Source of the DNA: DATJQF01 sp035505995
GTDB lineage: Bacteria; Bacteroidota; Bacteroidia; Bacteroidales; FEN-979
DNA length: 51,953 bases
Direction: 5' to 3'
Assembly: GCA_035505995.1 (NCBI GenBank)
Contig: DATJQF010000162.1
Coordinates: forward strand, 1-51,953
The notes below the pieces were generated by a model that saw nothing but the letters and a program-made list of their open reading frames with translations, had not been told where the DNA came from and made no database searches. The translations under genes and the position numbers were made by a program. Positions 27,879 through 36,057 of this stretch are shown here, piece after piece (the stretch's first letter is position 1; the number at the start of each line of letters is the position of its first letter).

Positions 27879-28931
27879 ATGAATATGAAAAAGATATCAT
27901 TAATCCTTGCGGCTATTTTCCTGGTGGGTTCCTTCGCCTGTAAAAAGCAGGAGACGAAAGCCACCCTGAATGCCAACGCAACCGCACCGGTCCTCCTGAA
28001 TATGCAGGAAGGTGCGACGATCGTTCTCAAGAAATCAGATTCTGCCGTCGTGATCGATTTCACCTGGACGACGGCGAGTTTTGGTCAGACTGTGGTGACT
28101 ACCTATATGGTTCAGATGGACAAGCAGGGGAATGATTTTGCCTCTGCAGTGACCCTGGGAGTAGTCACGAACGGCACGCAGATCAGTCTCAGCACCTATG
28201 ATTTCAACAACAAGCTGCTGGCCATGGAGCCCGACCCGACCAATCCGGATCTTCCGCCACTGGCACTGGAATTCAGGGTTCAGGCCACCATCAGCTCCTA
28301 TTATCCGGCCAGCAATTCAACAACGGTCCATCAGACTATCACACCGTATTTTGTAAAGATCGTGTACCCGTTGCTGTTCGTTCCCGGGGATTACCAGGGA
28401 TGGAATCCTGCCGATTCGTCAACCAGCATTGCTTCGGTGGGCGCCAATACCAAGTACCAGGGATATATCTGGTTCGGGCATGACAATACCCAGTATAAGT
28501 ATTGCCAGGGACCGAGCTGGACCACGAACTGGGGTGATGACGGAGCCGATGGAACCCTCAACCCGGGTGGCGCCAATATCGTCGCCGGGCCCAAAGGTTA
28601 CTATAAGCTGGATGTCGACCTGGGGACCCTTACGCATAAGTTCCTGAGGACCGACTGGAGCATCGTGGGTGATGCCTCCGGCGGATGGGATGCGGACAAG
28701 GACATGGTTTATGACAGCATCGCCAAAGAATGGACACTGACCCTTCCGCTGACTGCAGCCGGGATGAAGTTCAGGGCCAACCATGCCTGGGATCTCAACT
28801 ACGGTGATAACAATGCAAACGGGACCCTGCAGGAAGGCGGAGCCAATATCATGGTTCCTGCCGCCGGAAATTACAAGGTCATCCTCAACCTGAGCGGAGC
28901 CATTTATCGCTACAAGCTGCAAGCGCAGTAA
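27879..28931 (+). CDS. susE: SusE-type starch-binding surface lipoprotein
   Basis: 350 aa. Seen: lipoprotein signal (ILAAIFLVGSFACKKQ); an N-terminal SusE Ig-like domain (residues about 30-140, ATAPVLLNMQEGATIVL, FTWTTASFGQTVVTTYMVQM); and two CBM modules, 163-258 and 259-350, with the aromatic and acidic ligand stretch VPGDYQGWNPAD, NWGDDGADGTLN and NYGDNNANGTLQ. SusE and SusF bind starch at the cell surface. This is one such protein, and SusF is absent; its pair of modules may have been duplicated into SusD upstream. Last gene of the susCDE operon, ended by a strong terminator. Confidence 0.92.
   Translation: MNMKKISLILAAIFLVGSFACKKQETKATLNANATAPVLLNMQEGATIVLKKSDSAVVIDFTWTTASFGQTVVTTYMVQMDKQGNDFASAVTLGVVTNGTQISLSTYDFNNKLLAMEPDPTNPDLPPLALEFRVQATISSYYPASNSTTVHQTITPYFVKIVYPLLFVPGDYQGWNPADSSTSIASVGANTKYQGYIWFGHDNTQYKYCQGPSWTTNWGDDGADGTLNPGGANIVAGPKGYYKLDVDLGTLTHKFLRTDWSIVGDASGGWDADKDMVYDSIAKEWTLTLPLTAAGMKFRANHAWDLNYGDNNANGTLQEGGANIMVPAAGNYKVILNLSGAIYRYKLQAQ
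28365..28928 (+). repeat. C-terminal pair of CBM modules in SusE, paralogous to the SusD insert
   Basis: Modules at about 28365-28649 and 28650-28928 share order, length and motifs with the SusD insert at 26755-27321. Confidence 0.85.
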
Positions 28932-28954
28932 TACCTGATGAATATCCGCCTTGT

Positions 28955-28991
28955 AAAAAGGCCGTCCCCGGGAAACCGGGACGGCCTTTTT
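28955..28991. terminator. Bidirectional intrinsic terminator after susE
   Basis: A 14-bp perfect inverted repeat: left arm AAAAAGGCCGTCCC (28955-28968), 9-nt loop, right arm GGGACGGCCTTTTT (28978-28991). It can end transcripts from both the rightward susCDE operon and the leftward GH13 cluster. Confidence 0.9.
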
Positions 28992-29012
28992 CATTTGCGG
29001 CGGATCCGGATC

Positions 29013-30386
29013 CTATCTGCCTTCCATCACCCGGTACCCCCAGGGTCCAAGGATGAAAGCGGTCCCGTCCTCAATCTGGGCCGTTTCCCCCGAAAATACA
29101 TCCTGGAAGGTCCCGGTCATATTCTTACCGTGAACCTGGAAGGTGATCGGGTTGGGGGACAGATTAAAGACGGCCAGCACGCGGTTCTGGTCCTTTACCC
29201 GCAGGAAGGCGAAGACCTGTTTGCCATGCACCGTTTTCAGCGGGAGCAGGTCTCCGCCCGCCTTCCCGCACCACAGCGCCGGGTTCTCCCTCTTCATCCG
29301 GATGAGGGTGGCATAGAAATTTTCCAGCGGATAGTTATCCCAGGAGACGGTGTCCTTGTCAAAGAATTTCAGGCGGCGGTTGAAGGCGGCTTCCTGACCC
29401 GTGTAGATGAGGGGCATGCCGGGCAGGGTGAACGTGAGGACGGCAAAGCATTTCGCACCCTCTCCCAGCCGTTCATATTCGGTCCCGTTCCAGGAGTTCT
29501 CGTCATGATTCGACGTGAACAGCATCCGGTAGGCGTCTTTCGGGTAGGTCGTATCTTCCCGGGCCAGAAGGGAATCGATCCCGGCGGCGGTTCTTTCACC
29601 CTTGGCGATCTGGTTCATCAGGTGGTACAGGTTCCAGGAATAGGTCATGTCGAAGGCCTGCTCATGCATCTCGGGCGTTTCCCACTCGGCCAGCATGAAT
29701 ACGGGCTTGATCTTCCTGAGTTCCGGCACTGCCCAATTCCAGAAGCTGACCGGGAGCATTCCGGCCACATCGCACCGGAAGCCATCCACGCCGGCCTCCT
29801 TCACCCAGTAGACCAGTGCATTTTTCATGTACTCCCGCAGCCCTTCCTGGTTGTAATCCAGGTCGGCGGCATCGGTCCAGTCCTTTACGGGGGAAACGAT
29901 ATTCCCGGCCGCATCATGGGTGTACCATTCCGGGTGCTCCGTGATCAGGTTGTTGTCCCAGGAGGTGTGGTTGGCCACCCAGTCGATGATCACTTTCATC
30001 CCCAGGTTGTGGGCCTCCTTCACGAGGGATTTCAGGTCCGACAGCGTGCCGTATTCCGGGTTGACCCCGAGATAATCCTTCACGGAGTAATAGCTCCCCA
30101 GGGATCCTTTCCGGTTCTTGATCCCGATGGGATTCACGGGCATCAGCCAGAGGATCTCCACCCCCATCTTCTTCAGGCGGGGAAGGTGCTTTTCGAAGGC
30201 GGCAAAAGTCCCTTCCGGCGTGTACTGCCGGATGTTCACTTCATAGATGGTCGCGTTCCTGCTCCATTCGGGATGAACGACCGCGGAGGGGATCTCTTTT
30301 TTCGGAACACAGAAGGCATACAGCAGGAAAGCCGCTGTCACCAGTCCGGTGATCACAATCACGATCAGAAACGGGTATCGGGTCAT
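29013..30386 (-). CDS. GH13 alpha-amylase family protein, membrane-anchored or exported
   Basis: 457 aa. Seen: N-terminal hydrophobic segment (FLIVIVITGLVTAAFLLYAF), either an anchor or a signal; a following Cys lacks a standard lipobox. Then a GH13 barrel starting IYEVNIRQYTPEGTFAAF with the four regions VIIDWVANHT, DGFRCDVAG (nucleophile Asp), FMLAEWETPEM (acid Glu) and FTSNHDENSW. A short C-terminal domain follows. Probably a periplasmic maltodextrin hydrolase. It lies last in the leftward gene cluster, ending near the shared terminator, 11 bp after the next gene. Confidence 0.92.
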   Translation of the reverse strand: MTRYPFLIVIVITGLVTAAFLLYAFCVPKKEIPSAVVHPEWSRNATIYEVNIRQYTPEGTFAAFEKHLPRLKKMGVEILWLMPVNPIGIKNRKGSLGSYYSVKDYLGVNPEYGTLSDLKSLVKEAHNLGMKVIIDWVANHTSWDNNLITEHPEWYTHDAAGNIVSPVKDWTDAADLDYNQEGLREYMKNALVYWVKEAGVDGFRCDVAGMLPVSFWNWAVPELRKIKPVFMLAEWETPEMHEQAFDMTYSWNLYHLMNQIAKGERTAAGIDSLLAREDTTYPKDAYRMLFTSNHDENSWNGTEYERLGEGAKCFAVLTFTLPGMPLIYTGQEAAFNRRLKFFDKDTVSWDNYPLENFYATLIRMKRENPALWCGKAGGDLLPLKTVHGKQVFAFLRVKDQNRVLAVFNLSPNPITFQVHGKNMTGTFQDVFSGETAQIEDGTAFILGPWGYRVMEGR

Positions 30387-30397
30387 AGCGTTTGCAT

Positions 30398-32797
30398 TTA
30401 AGGTTGATCGGTAAGGATTTCAAACGAATATCCCGGCAGGGTAAGGGATATTTTTTGCTTATCGCGGGTGAACGGGGTCCCGAAATGGCCCTGCAGCGTC
30501 TTGATTCCGGACACCTCTTCCGCATCGAATTCTATTTTTTTCGGAGCATCATCCTTATTGAAGATCACGACCGCCACCTGGTCGAAATAGCTTCTCAGGT
30601 AAACAAATACTTTGTCGGTCAGCTTAAGGATCCTGAAATCCCCGTAGATCAGGGGCAGTTCTTCGCGCCGCAGGCGGATCAGCTTCTGAACCGTTGCCCG
30701 GGTAGCGGATTCCTGCGGGGTCAGGTGGTCGAATTTCATCATCCTCCGGTTGTCCGGATCGTTGGCGCCGGGCATCCCGTATTCGTCGCCGTAATAGATG
30801 ACCGGGATCCCGGGAATGGTCATATTAAAGGCGATCAGCGAAGCCAGCATCTTGTATCCCGCCGTATCCTTCACTTCCACATCGCGCTTCCATCCGGCTT
30901 CCGTGCTGCTTTCCGTGACCGACAGGGCGCCTGAAGCCAGCGAAATGAACCTCGGCTGGTCCTGGTTCCCGGTGATATTGCCCATCAGGTGATGCTCGCC
31001 GTAATAGTTGAAGGATTCCTGCAGGGCAAAGGCCAGGTCGCGGAAAGTAAAATCGCCTCCAAACACATTCTTGGCTGTGAAATAGAGGTCAAAATCAAAC
31101 TGGGCATCCAGCTCACCCGGGTGGATGTAGCTTTTGATCAGCTCTCGGCTTCCGTAGGTTTCCCCGATCTGGTAAACCGGCCGGTTCTCGGGTACGACCA
31201 CCTGCTCGTTGATCTTTTGGGTGAGCGTCCGCCAGTAGATCTCCGGGATATGCTTGGTGGCATCGTGCCGGAACCCGTCGATATGTTCATCCCTGACCCA
31301 GAAAAGTGCGGAGTCCGACAGCATCTGGTAAACTTCCGGTTTGGTGAGGTCGAGGGTGGGCAGGAACTCATCGAACCAGGTGGTCAGCCGCTGCTCGTCC
31401 CACATCCTCAGGTTCTTTTTCCCGTTCTTCAGCATCAGGGAAGTGAACCAGTCGGGATGATCCCTGTAAATTTTGCTTTCCTGGTGGACATGATGCGAGA
31501 CGTAATCCAGGAGGATGTTCAGCCCGTGGTCATGCGCGACACCTGCCATTTCCGCAAACTCCTTTCCCGTTCCGAAATGGTTATCGACGGTCGTGAGGGT
31601 CACCGGCCAGTATCCGTGGTAGCCGGAGAATTTCCGGTGAGGCGGAAGGTATTCGGTCCAGGCGTCCGGAGGGTTCTGCGTGACCGGCGAGATCCAGATC
31701 GTATTGATCCCCAGTCCTGAGAAATACCCGTCATTGATCTTCTGCTCGATCCCGGCCAGGTCGCCGCCCATGAAGTTGACCTTCGGATCCAGGTCCTTAT
31801 CTTTCACCGGGGCATCATTTTTCGGATCGCCGTCGCAGAACCGGTCCACCATCAGGAAATAAATGACCATCGCCTCCTTATCCCCCCGGGTCAGCTCCGC
31901 GGGGTCCAGGATCACTTTGCCATCGTGCAGCGGAACCAGGATCTCATTGGAAGATCCGGCGGCGTTGACGGCCCAGATCCGCAGGAAGGAACGTTCAAAC
32001 TGCCTGGCTTTTTTGGGGAGCGTGACCACCAGTCCGGCCGAGTCGGTCTTCAGGAATTTATTGCCCAGCCGGTAATTCTGCCAGAAGGCGAAATACTCTT
32101 TCACCCTGTTCCTGCAACCGATCCGGATGGAATTCTTATCGGCTTTATCGGTGATAAGGAATGGCACACCCGGAGGAGAAACCGATCCCACATGAAACAC
32201 CGAATTGTATCCGCCCATGCCGTTCGGCATCTTTTCGGGATTGGCCGGATCCAGCATCCATTTCCCGTCGATCACCAGTTGGTACTGGTATTTGCCGGGG
32301 TTCAGCAAAAGGTCCGTCTGCCAGATGCCGTCCTTCAGGGTCAAATACGTGTTGGCGGGGTTCCAGCTGTTAACCTCTCCTGCCAGTTGCACTCTCTTGT
32401 ACGTTTTTCCTTTCGGATCGAAGGTGATCCTTTGCCAGGTCTTCCGGGATCTTTCCAGCAGGAGGGAATAGGGAATGCCTTTGATCCAGAAGGTCATCCC
32501 GCTCATCTTCGGGATGGCTTTCCTTCCCGTCAGGATCACCATCCGGGTGGTATCGGCCGAAATGGTAAAGGTAAGGGACGGATCCAGCCGGACGGAATCG
32601 AGCTTTACCGGCCTGAGGAAGTAATCCTGCAGGATCAGCACGGTCGAATCCGGCTGAAGGACCACCGGGGCCATCAGGCCCGTGGTTCTGGGAATTTTAT
32701 CAACGGGAATGTCTTCCCTGCCCGTGCAGGCGTACAATAACAGCAGCAGGACCGGCAAAACAACCGGTCTTGCGAACGAACTTATCCGGGTGATCAT
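30398..32797 (-). CDS. Lipoprotein GH13 enzyme with N-terminal CBM (neopullulanase/amylase-like)
   Basis: 799 aa. Seen: lipoprotein signal (LPVLLLLLYACTGRED); an N-terminal sandwich; a CBM48-like E-set (LAGEVNSWNPANTYLTLKDG, then YQYQLVIDGKWMLDP); and a GH13 barrel beginning AMVIYFLMVDRFCDGDPKND, with region I NILLDYVSHHVH, region II DGFRHDATKHI, region III YQIGETYGS and region IV NITGNQDQPRF. In region IV the usual NHD is NQD, a variant at a transition-state-stabilising His. All other catalytic residues remain. A C-terminal beta domain ends LTLPGYSFEILTDQP. Its neighbour on the same strand begins 11 bp on, so both are probably co-transcribed. Confidence 0.9.
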   Translation of the reverse strand: MITRISSFARPVVLPVLLLLLYACTGREDIPVDKIPRTTGLMAPVVLQPDSTVLILQDYFLRPVKLDSVRLDPSLTFTISADTTRMVILTGRKAIPKMSGMTFWIKGIPYSLLLERSRKTWQRITFDPKGKTYKRVQLAGEVNSWNPANTYLTLKDGIWQTDLLLNPGKYQYQLVIDGKWMLDPANPEKMPNGMGGYNSVFHVGSVSPPGVPFLITDKADKNSIRIGCRNRVKEYFAFWQNYRLGNKFLKTDSAGLVVTLPKKARQFERSFLRIWAVNAAGSSNEILVPLHDGKVILDPAELTRGDKEAMVIYFLMVDRFCDGDPKNDAPVKDKDLDPKVNFMGGDLAGIEQKINDGYFSGLGINTIWISPVTQNPPDAWTEYLPPHRKFSGYHGYWPVTLTTVDNHFGTGKEFAEMAGVAHDHGLNILLDYVSHHVHQESKIYRDHPDWFTSLMLKNGKKNLRMWDEQRLTTWFDEFLPTLDLTKPEVYQMLSDSALFWVRDEHIDGFRHDATKHIPEIYWRTLTQKINEQVVVPENRPVYQIGETYGSRELIKSYIHPGELDAQFDFDLYFTAKNVFGGDFTFRDLAFALQESFNYYGEHHLMGNITGNQDQPRFISLASGALSVTESSTEAGWKRDVEVKDTAGYKMLASLIAFNMTIPGIPVIYYGDEYGMPGANDPDNRRMMKFDHLTPQESATRATVQKLIRLRREELPLIYGDFRILKLTDKVFVYLRSYFDQVAVVIFNKDDAPKKIEFDAEEVSGIKTLQGHFGTPFTRDKQKISLTLPGYSFEILTDQP

Positions 32798-32801
32798 AGG
32801 T

Positions 32802-34070
32802 TTACGGATTTATGTTTTGCAAGGTCTTTTTCTTCCGGGTATCATCCTTTACCAGGATCCATAAAACGGCGGAAACCGCCAGGGATGCCCCGCTGATCAT
32901 GAAAATAATTCCTTTGTCGGCTGCCTGCCGGATCACGGTGCCGATAAAGAGGCTGGAGATCAGCTGGGGCAGGACCACCGAAAGGTTGAATATCCCCATG
33001 AAGAAGCCCATTTTCCGTTTATCCACTTTTTCCGACATGATGGCAAAAGGCAGGCTCACCACGGCCGCCCACCCGAAGGTCAGGAACCCCATCAGGATAT
33101 AAAGGGTCAGGGAGCTTCTCGAGAACAGCACGATGCCGAAATAGGCCAGCGACATACTCAGTACGGCCAGGATATGGGTTCGTACCCGTCCGATCTTCTT
33201 GCTGAGCGGCTCCAGCAAAAATGCCGGCCAGATTGATCCGACTGCATTCAGGATGAAAAAAGACCATCCGATCATCTGTCCGGTAACTGCCGTTTCAACC
33301 GGATGGATCTTCTGCTCGATAAAGGCGATGATATAGACGAACATCGTCTGGATGCCGAGCCATGAAAAACCGTGGGCGAAGTAAAGCCGGAAAAGCTGTC
33401 CCCATTGCGTCCGGGTGGCCTGGACATGCTGCGTATCCGTCTCTTCTTCCTTCTGCAATATCCGGGGCTCGCTGATGAAAAAGAGCGGACCGATGGAAAA
33501 CACCAATACGATCAGCACCCCGGCATAGATCAGAAAATAATTCCCGATCAATGCTCCCATCAGGTAAGCGCCGCTTCCGAACAGGTTGGAAACCGATTGC
33601 ATCCAGGTGTAGCCTTTGGTGCGCGGGACGCCGGCCGGACAAACATCTGCAATGATCGACCGGGTGGGATTAAAGGAAATATTGATGGAAAGGTCAAGGG
33701 TCAGGGCCACGGTGATCGCTACGGCCATCAGGCTTCCCAGTCCGAAGAACGAATTGATGCGATCGATGTTTGGAAGGGCCAGGATGCTCAAAGCTGCCAG
33801 GATCCCCCCGATGATGATGAAAGGCCTTCTCCTCCCTCCCCAGAACCAGATCTTATCGCTGATCAGCCCGATGATGGGTTGTCCCAGGATCCCTGCGATG
33901 GGACCGGCCGCCCAGACAAATCCTATCTGGTCGATCTCCAGGTGGTACTTGGTTCTTAAGATCCAGCTCAGCACGGCGATCTGGATGGATAATGCAAAAC
34001 CCATCGCCGTGGACGGAAGGCCCAGGATGATGTAGAACAGGTTGGTTAGTTTTTTCTGGATAGACAGCAT
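32802..34070 (-). CDS. MFS sugar transporter, SLC45/GPH type (1)
   Basis: 422 aa, 12 TM segments, inner membrane. Seen: LPSTAMGFALSIQIAVLSWILR; the loop-2/3 MFS motif GLISDKIWFWGGRRRPFI (D-R/K-x-x-x-x-G-R-R style); the N-terminal half motif FNPTRSIIADVCP; and the second-half FLTFGWAAVVSLPFAIMSEK. These are typical of the SLC45/MalT/sucrose-proton symporter group in Bacteroidota starch loci. Probably imports maltose or maltodextrins into the cytoplasm. It is separated from the following GH13 by 4 bp, so is part of the leftward operon. Substrate inferred from context. Confidence 0.87.
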   Translation of the reverse strand: MLSIQKKLTNLFYIILGLPSTAMGFALSIQIAVLSWILRTKYHLEIDQIGFVWAAGPIAGILGQPIIGLISDKIWFWGGRRRPFIIIGGILAALSILALPNIDRINSFFGLGSLMAVAITVALTLDLSINISFNPTRSIIADVCPAGVPRTKGYTWMQSVSNLFGSGAYLMGALIGNYFLIYAGVLIVLVFSIGPLFFISEPRILQKEEETDTQHVQATRTQWGQLFRLYFAHGFSWLGIQTMFVYIIAFIEQKIHPVETAVTGQMIGWSFFILNAVGSIWPAFLLEPLSKKIGRVRTHILAVLSMSLAYFGIVLFSRSSLTLYILMGFLTFGWAAVVSLPFAIMSEKVDKRKMGFFMGIFNLSVVLPQLISSLFIGTVIRQAADKGIIFMISGASLAVSAVLWILVKDDTRKKKTLQNINP

Positions 34071-34075
34071 GAATA

Positions 34076-34145
34076 ATTACGGATTATGGATTATGGATTA
34101 CGGATTACGAATTACGGATTACGGATTACGGATTACGGATTATGA
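34076..34145. repeat. Ten-copy heptanucleotide tandem array (ATTACGG/ATTATGG)
   Basis: Ten contiguous 7-nt units (consensus ATTACGG; variants ATTATGG, ATTACGA, ATTATGA) fill almost the entire gap between the MFS gene (start 34070) and the GH13 gene (stop 34150), that is, right at the MFS gene's 5' end. No CDS overlaps. Confidence 0.95.
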
Positions 34146-34149
34146 ATGA

Positions 34150-36057
34150 CTAATGGTTAAATTCTATAATAACCACCGACTTGGGAAGCAGCTGCAGACT
34201 AAAAATATCCGTCACGGACTGACCGGAGATCACTTCTCTTCCGCCCTGAAAACCCTTCAGGAATTCCTGGTATGCGTTCCGGTCGATGGTTTTGGAATCC
34301 GTTTCATTATTGTTCATGATCACCATGACGGTATCGGACTCATTGTACCGGAAGTAGACATAGATCCCGTCCCTCGGCACGAACTGGGTCAGCTTTCCTG
34401 TATGGATCACATCCTTTCCTTTTCTCCAGTTCAGTAATGTCTCCAGCCAGTTGAACATGTCGTTCTGATCCGGTGTCCTGCCTTTGGCAACGAATGCATT
34501 GACTGCATCGCCCGGCCATCCGCCGGGGAAATCCCTGCGTTTGAACCCGTCCCCTTTATCGGCACCGGTGGTCATCAGCACTTCCGTTCCGTAATAGATC
34601 TCGGGAATTCCGCGGGTGGTCAGAATAAAGGCCAGGCCCATCTTTACTTTCCGGATATCATTCCCCTGGGCATCGTAATAGCGGTTCACATCGTGGCTGT
34701 CGGCGAAGACCACGATATGCGAGGGATCGGGATAGGAAAAATCCTGGTAAAGGATCTCATACAGGCGGGAGATCCCGGTGCTCCAGCCGTCCTTCTCCAT
34801 GAACCCGAGCCGCAGGGCGTCGTACATCGCGAAATCAAATACGCTGGGGAGCCAGGAATTATAATGATCCCTGTTCAATGCGTCTTTCTGCCAGTAGGCG
34901 ATCGAGGCGGGATAGGTGGCCCAGCATTCCCCCACGATGTTGAAGTCGGGGTATTCCGTCAGCACGGCCCGGTCCCAGTCCGCCATAAAATCCCTGAAAC
35001 AGTATGGATAGGTATCCTGCCGGATCCCGTCCAGCCCCGCGTATTCGATCCACCAGATGCTGTTCTGGATCAGGTATTTCGCCACGAACGGGTTATGCTG
35101 GTTGAGGTCGGGCATGGTCTTGTCGAACCATCCCTTTACGAATTCGATGCTGTCGTACTGCGAAGCATAGGGATCCAGCTGGCTGCTGGAACGGAAGGAG
35201 CTCCGGGTATATTCCGGGAACTGGTTGATCCAGTCGGGCGACGGAAGATCGTTCATCCACCAGTGGTAGGATCCGCAGTGGTTGAACACCATGTCCATGA
35301 TCAGCTTCATCCCTCTTTTATGGATCGCATCGGACAGCGCCAGGTAATCGGCATTGCTGCCGAACCTGGGATCGGTCTTGTAATAGTCGGTGGTGGAATA
35401 ACCATGATAGGAATATTTCAACATGTCGTTCTCCAGCAGCGGGTTGATCCAGATGGCGGTCGCTCCCAGGTCTTTGATATAATCCAGGTGATCCAGGATG
35501 CCTTTGATATCTCCCCCGTGCCGTCCGTTGGGATCGGAGCGGTTCACGCCCTGTCGTAATCCCGGTACGGAATCGTTGGAGGGATCCCCGTTGGCGAACC
35601 GGTCGGGGGTGATCAGGTAGATCACGTCCGCGGAGCTGAATCCCTTGCGCCGGGAAGAACCGGTCAGTCGATCCCGCAGGGTGTAAGGGTAGATGGCAAT
35701 CGTGGAATCGTTCCTCTTAAAGAAGATATTGAAGAATCCCGGTCTGGCGGCAGCCGAGATCTTAAGATCCAGGAAAAGGTAATTCGGATTTTCCGTCCGC
35801 TCGACCTGTTCCAGGAGGACCCCCGGATAATTGAATGTGACCGTCGCCCGGGTTATATTTTTCCCGTGAACCAGGATCTGCAATTCGGGATTTTTAAACC
35901 CGGTCCACCAGAAGGGCGGCTCCACCTGCTGAAGGACCTTTTGCTGTGCCTGAAGTGTAGGTGGTAAGAGTAACCAGAATATCAGAAACAGAACACTCAA
36001 ACCCGTTACGCGTAACGCGTAACGTGAACCCCGGTTTTTACTTCCCATGCCTTTCAT
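34150..36057 (-). CDS. susA: Neopullulanase SusA-like GH13 (cyclomaltodextrinase family)
   Basis: 635 aa. Seen: signal sequence (VLFLIFWLLLPPTLQAQ); a Cyc-maltodext_N-type domain (VEPPFWWTGFKNPELQILVHG); the GH13 barrel with DVIYLITPDRFANGDPSND; region I LIMDMVFNHCGS; region II DGIRQDTYPYCF; region III NIVGECWATY; and region IV FADSHDVNRY. A Cyc-maltodext_C domain ends SLQLLPKSVVIIEFNH. Known SusA hydrolyses maltodextrin in the periplasm. Odd: its first 20 codons contain the heptamer run TTACGCG/TAACGCG (36006-36026), encoding SRYALRVT. It overlaps the end of malQ by 20 bp. Gene symbol is by similarity to susA. Confidence 0.93.
   Translation of the reverse strand: MKGMGSKNRGSRYALRVTGLSVLFLIFWLLLPPTLQAQQKVLQQVEPPFWWTGFKNPELQILVHGKNITRATVTFNYPGVLLEQVERTENPNYLFLDLKISAAARPGFFNIFFKRNDSTIAIYPYTLRDRLTGSSRRKGFSSADVIYLITPDRFANGDPSNDSVPGLRQGVNRSDPNGRHGGDIKGILDHLDYIKDLGATAIWINPLLENDMLKYSYHGYSTTDYYKTDPRFGSNADYLALSDAIHKRGMKLIMDMVFNHCGSYHWWMNDLPSPDWINQFPEYTRSSFRSSSQLDPYASQYDSIEFVKGWFDKTMPDLNQHNPFVAKYLIQNSIWWIEYAGLDGIRQDTYPYCFRDFMADWDRAVLTEYPDFNIVGECWATYPASIAYWQKDALNRDHYNSWLPSVFDFAMYDALRLGFMEKDGWSTGISRLYEILYQDFSYPDPSHIVVFADSHDVNRYYDAQGNDIRKVKMGLAFILTTRGIPEIYYGTEVLMTTGADKGDGFKRRDFPGGWPGDAVNAFVAKGRTPDQNDMFNWLETLLNWRKGKDVIHTGKLTQFVPRDGIYVYFRYNESDTVMVIMNNNETDSKTIDRNAYQEFLKGFQGGREVISGQSVTDIFSLQLLPKSVVIIEFNH
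36006..36026. repeat. Heptamer repeat (TTACGCG/TAACGCG/TAACGTG) in a signal-peptide region
   Basis: Three 7-nt units inside codons of the susA-like signal peptide, with an overlapping 12-bp palindrome GTTACGCGTAAC at 36005-36016. It shares the core TTACG with the ATTACGG arrays. Confidence 0.7.

Noticed and set aside
34076..34145. CRISPR array
   Set aside because: The 7-nt repeats have no spacers and there are no cas genes in the window.
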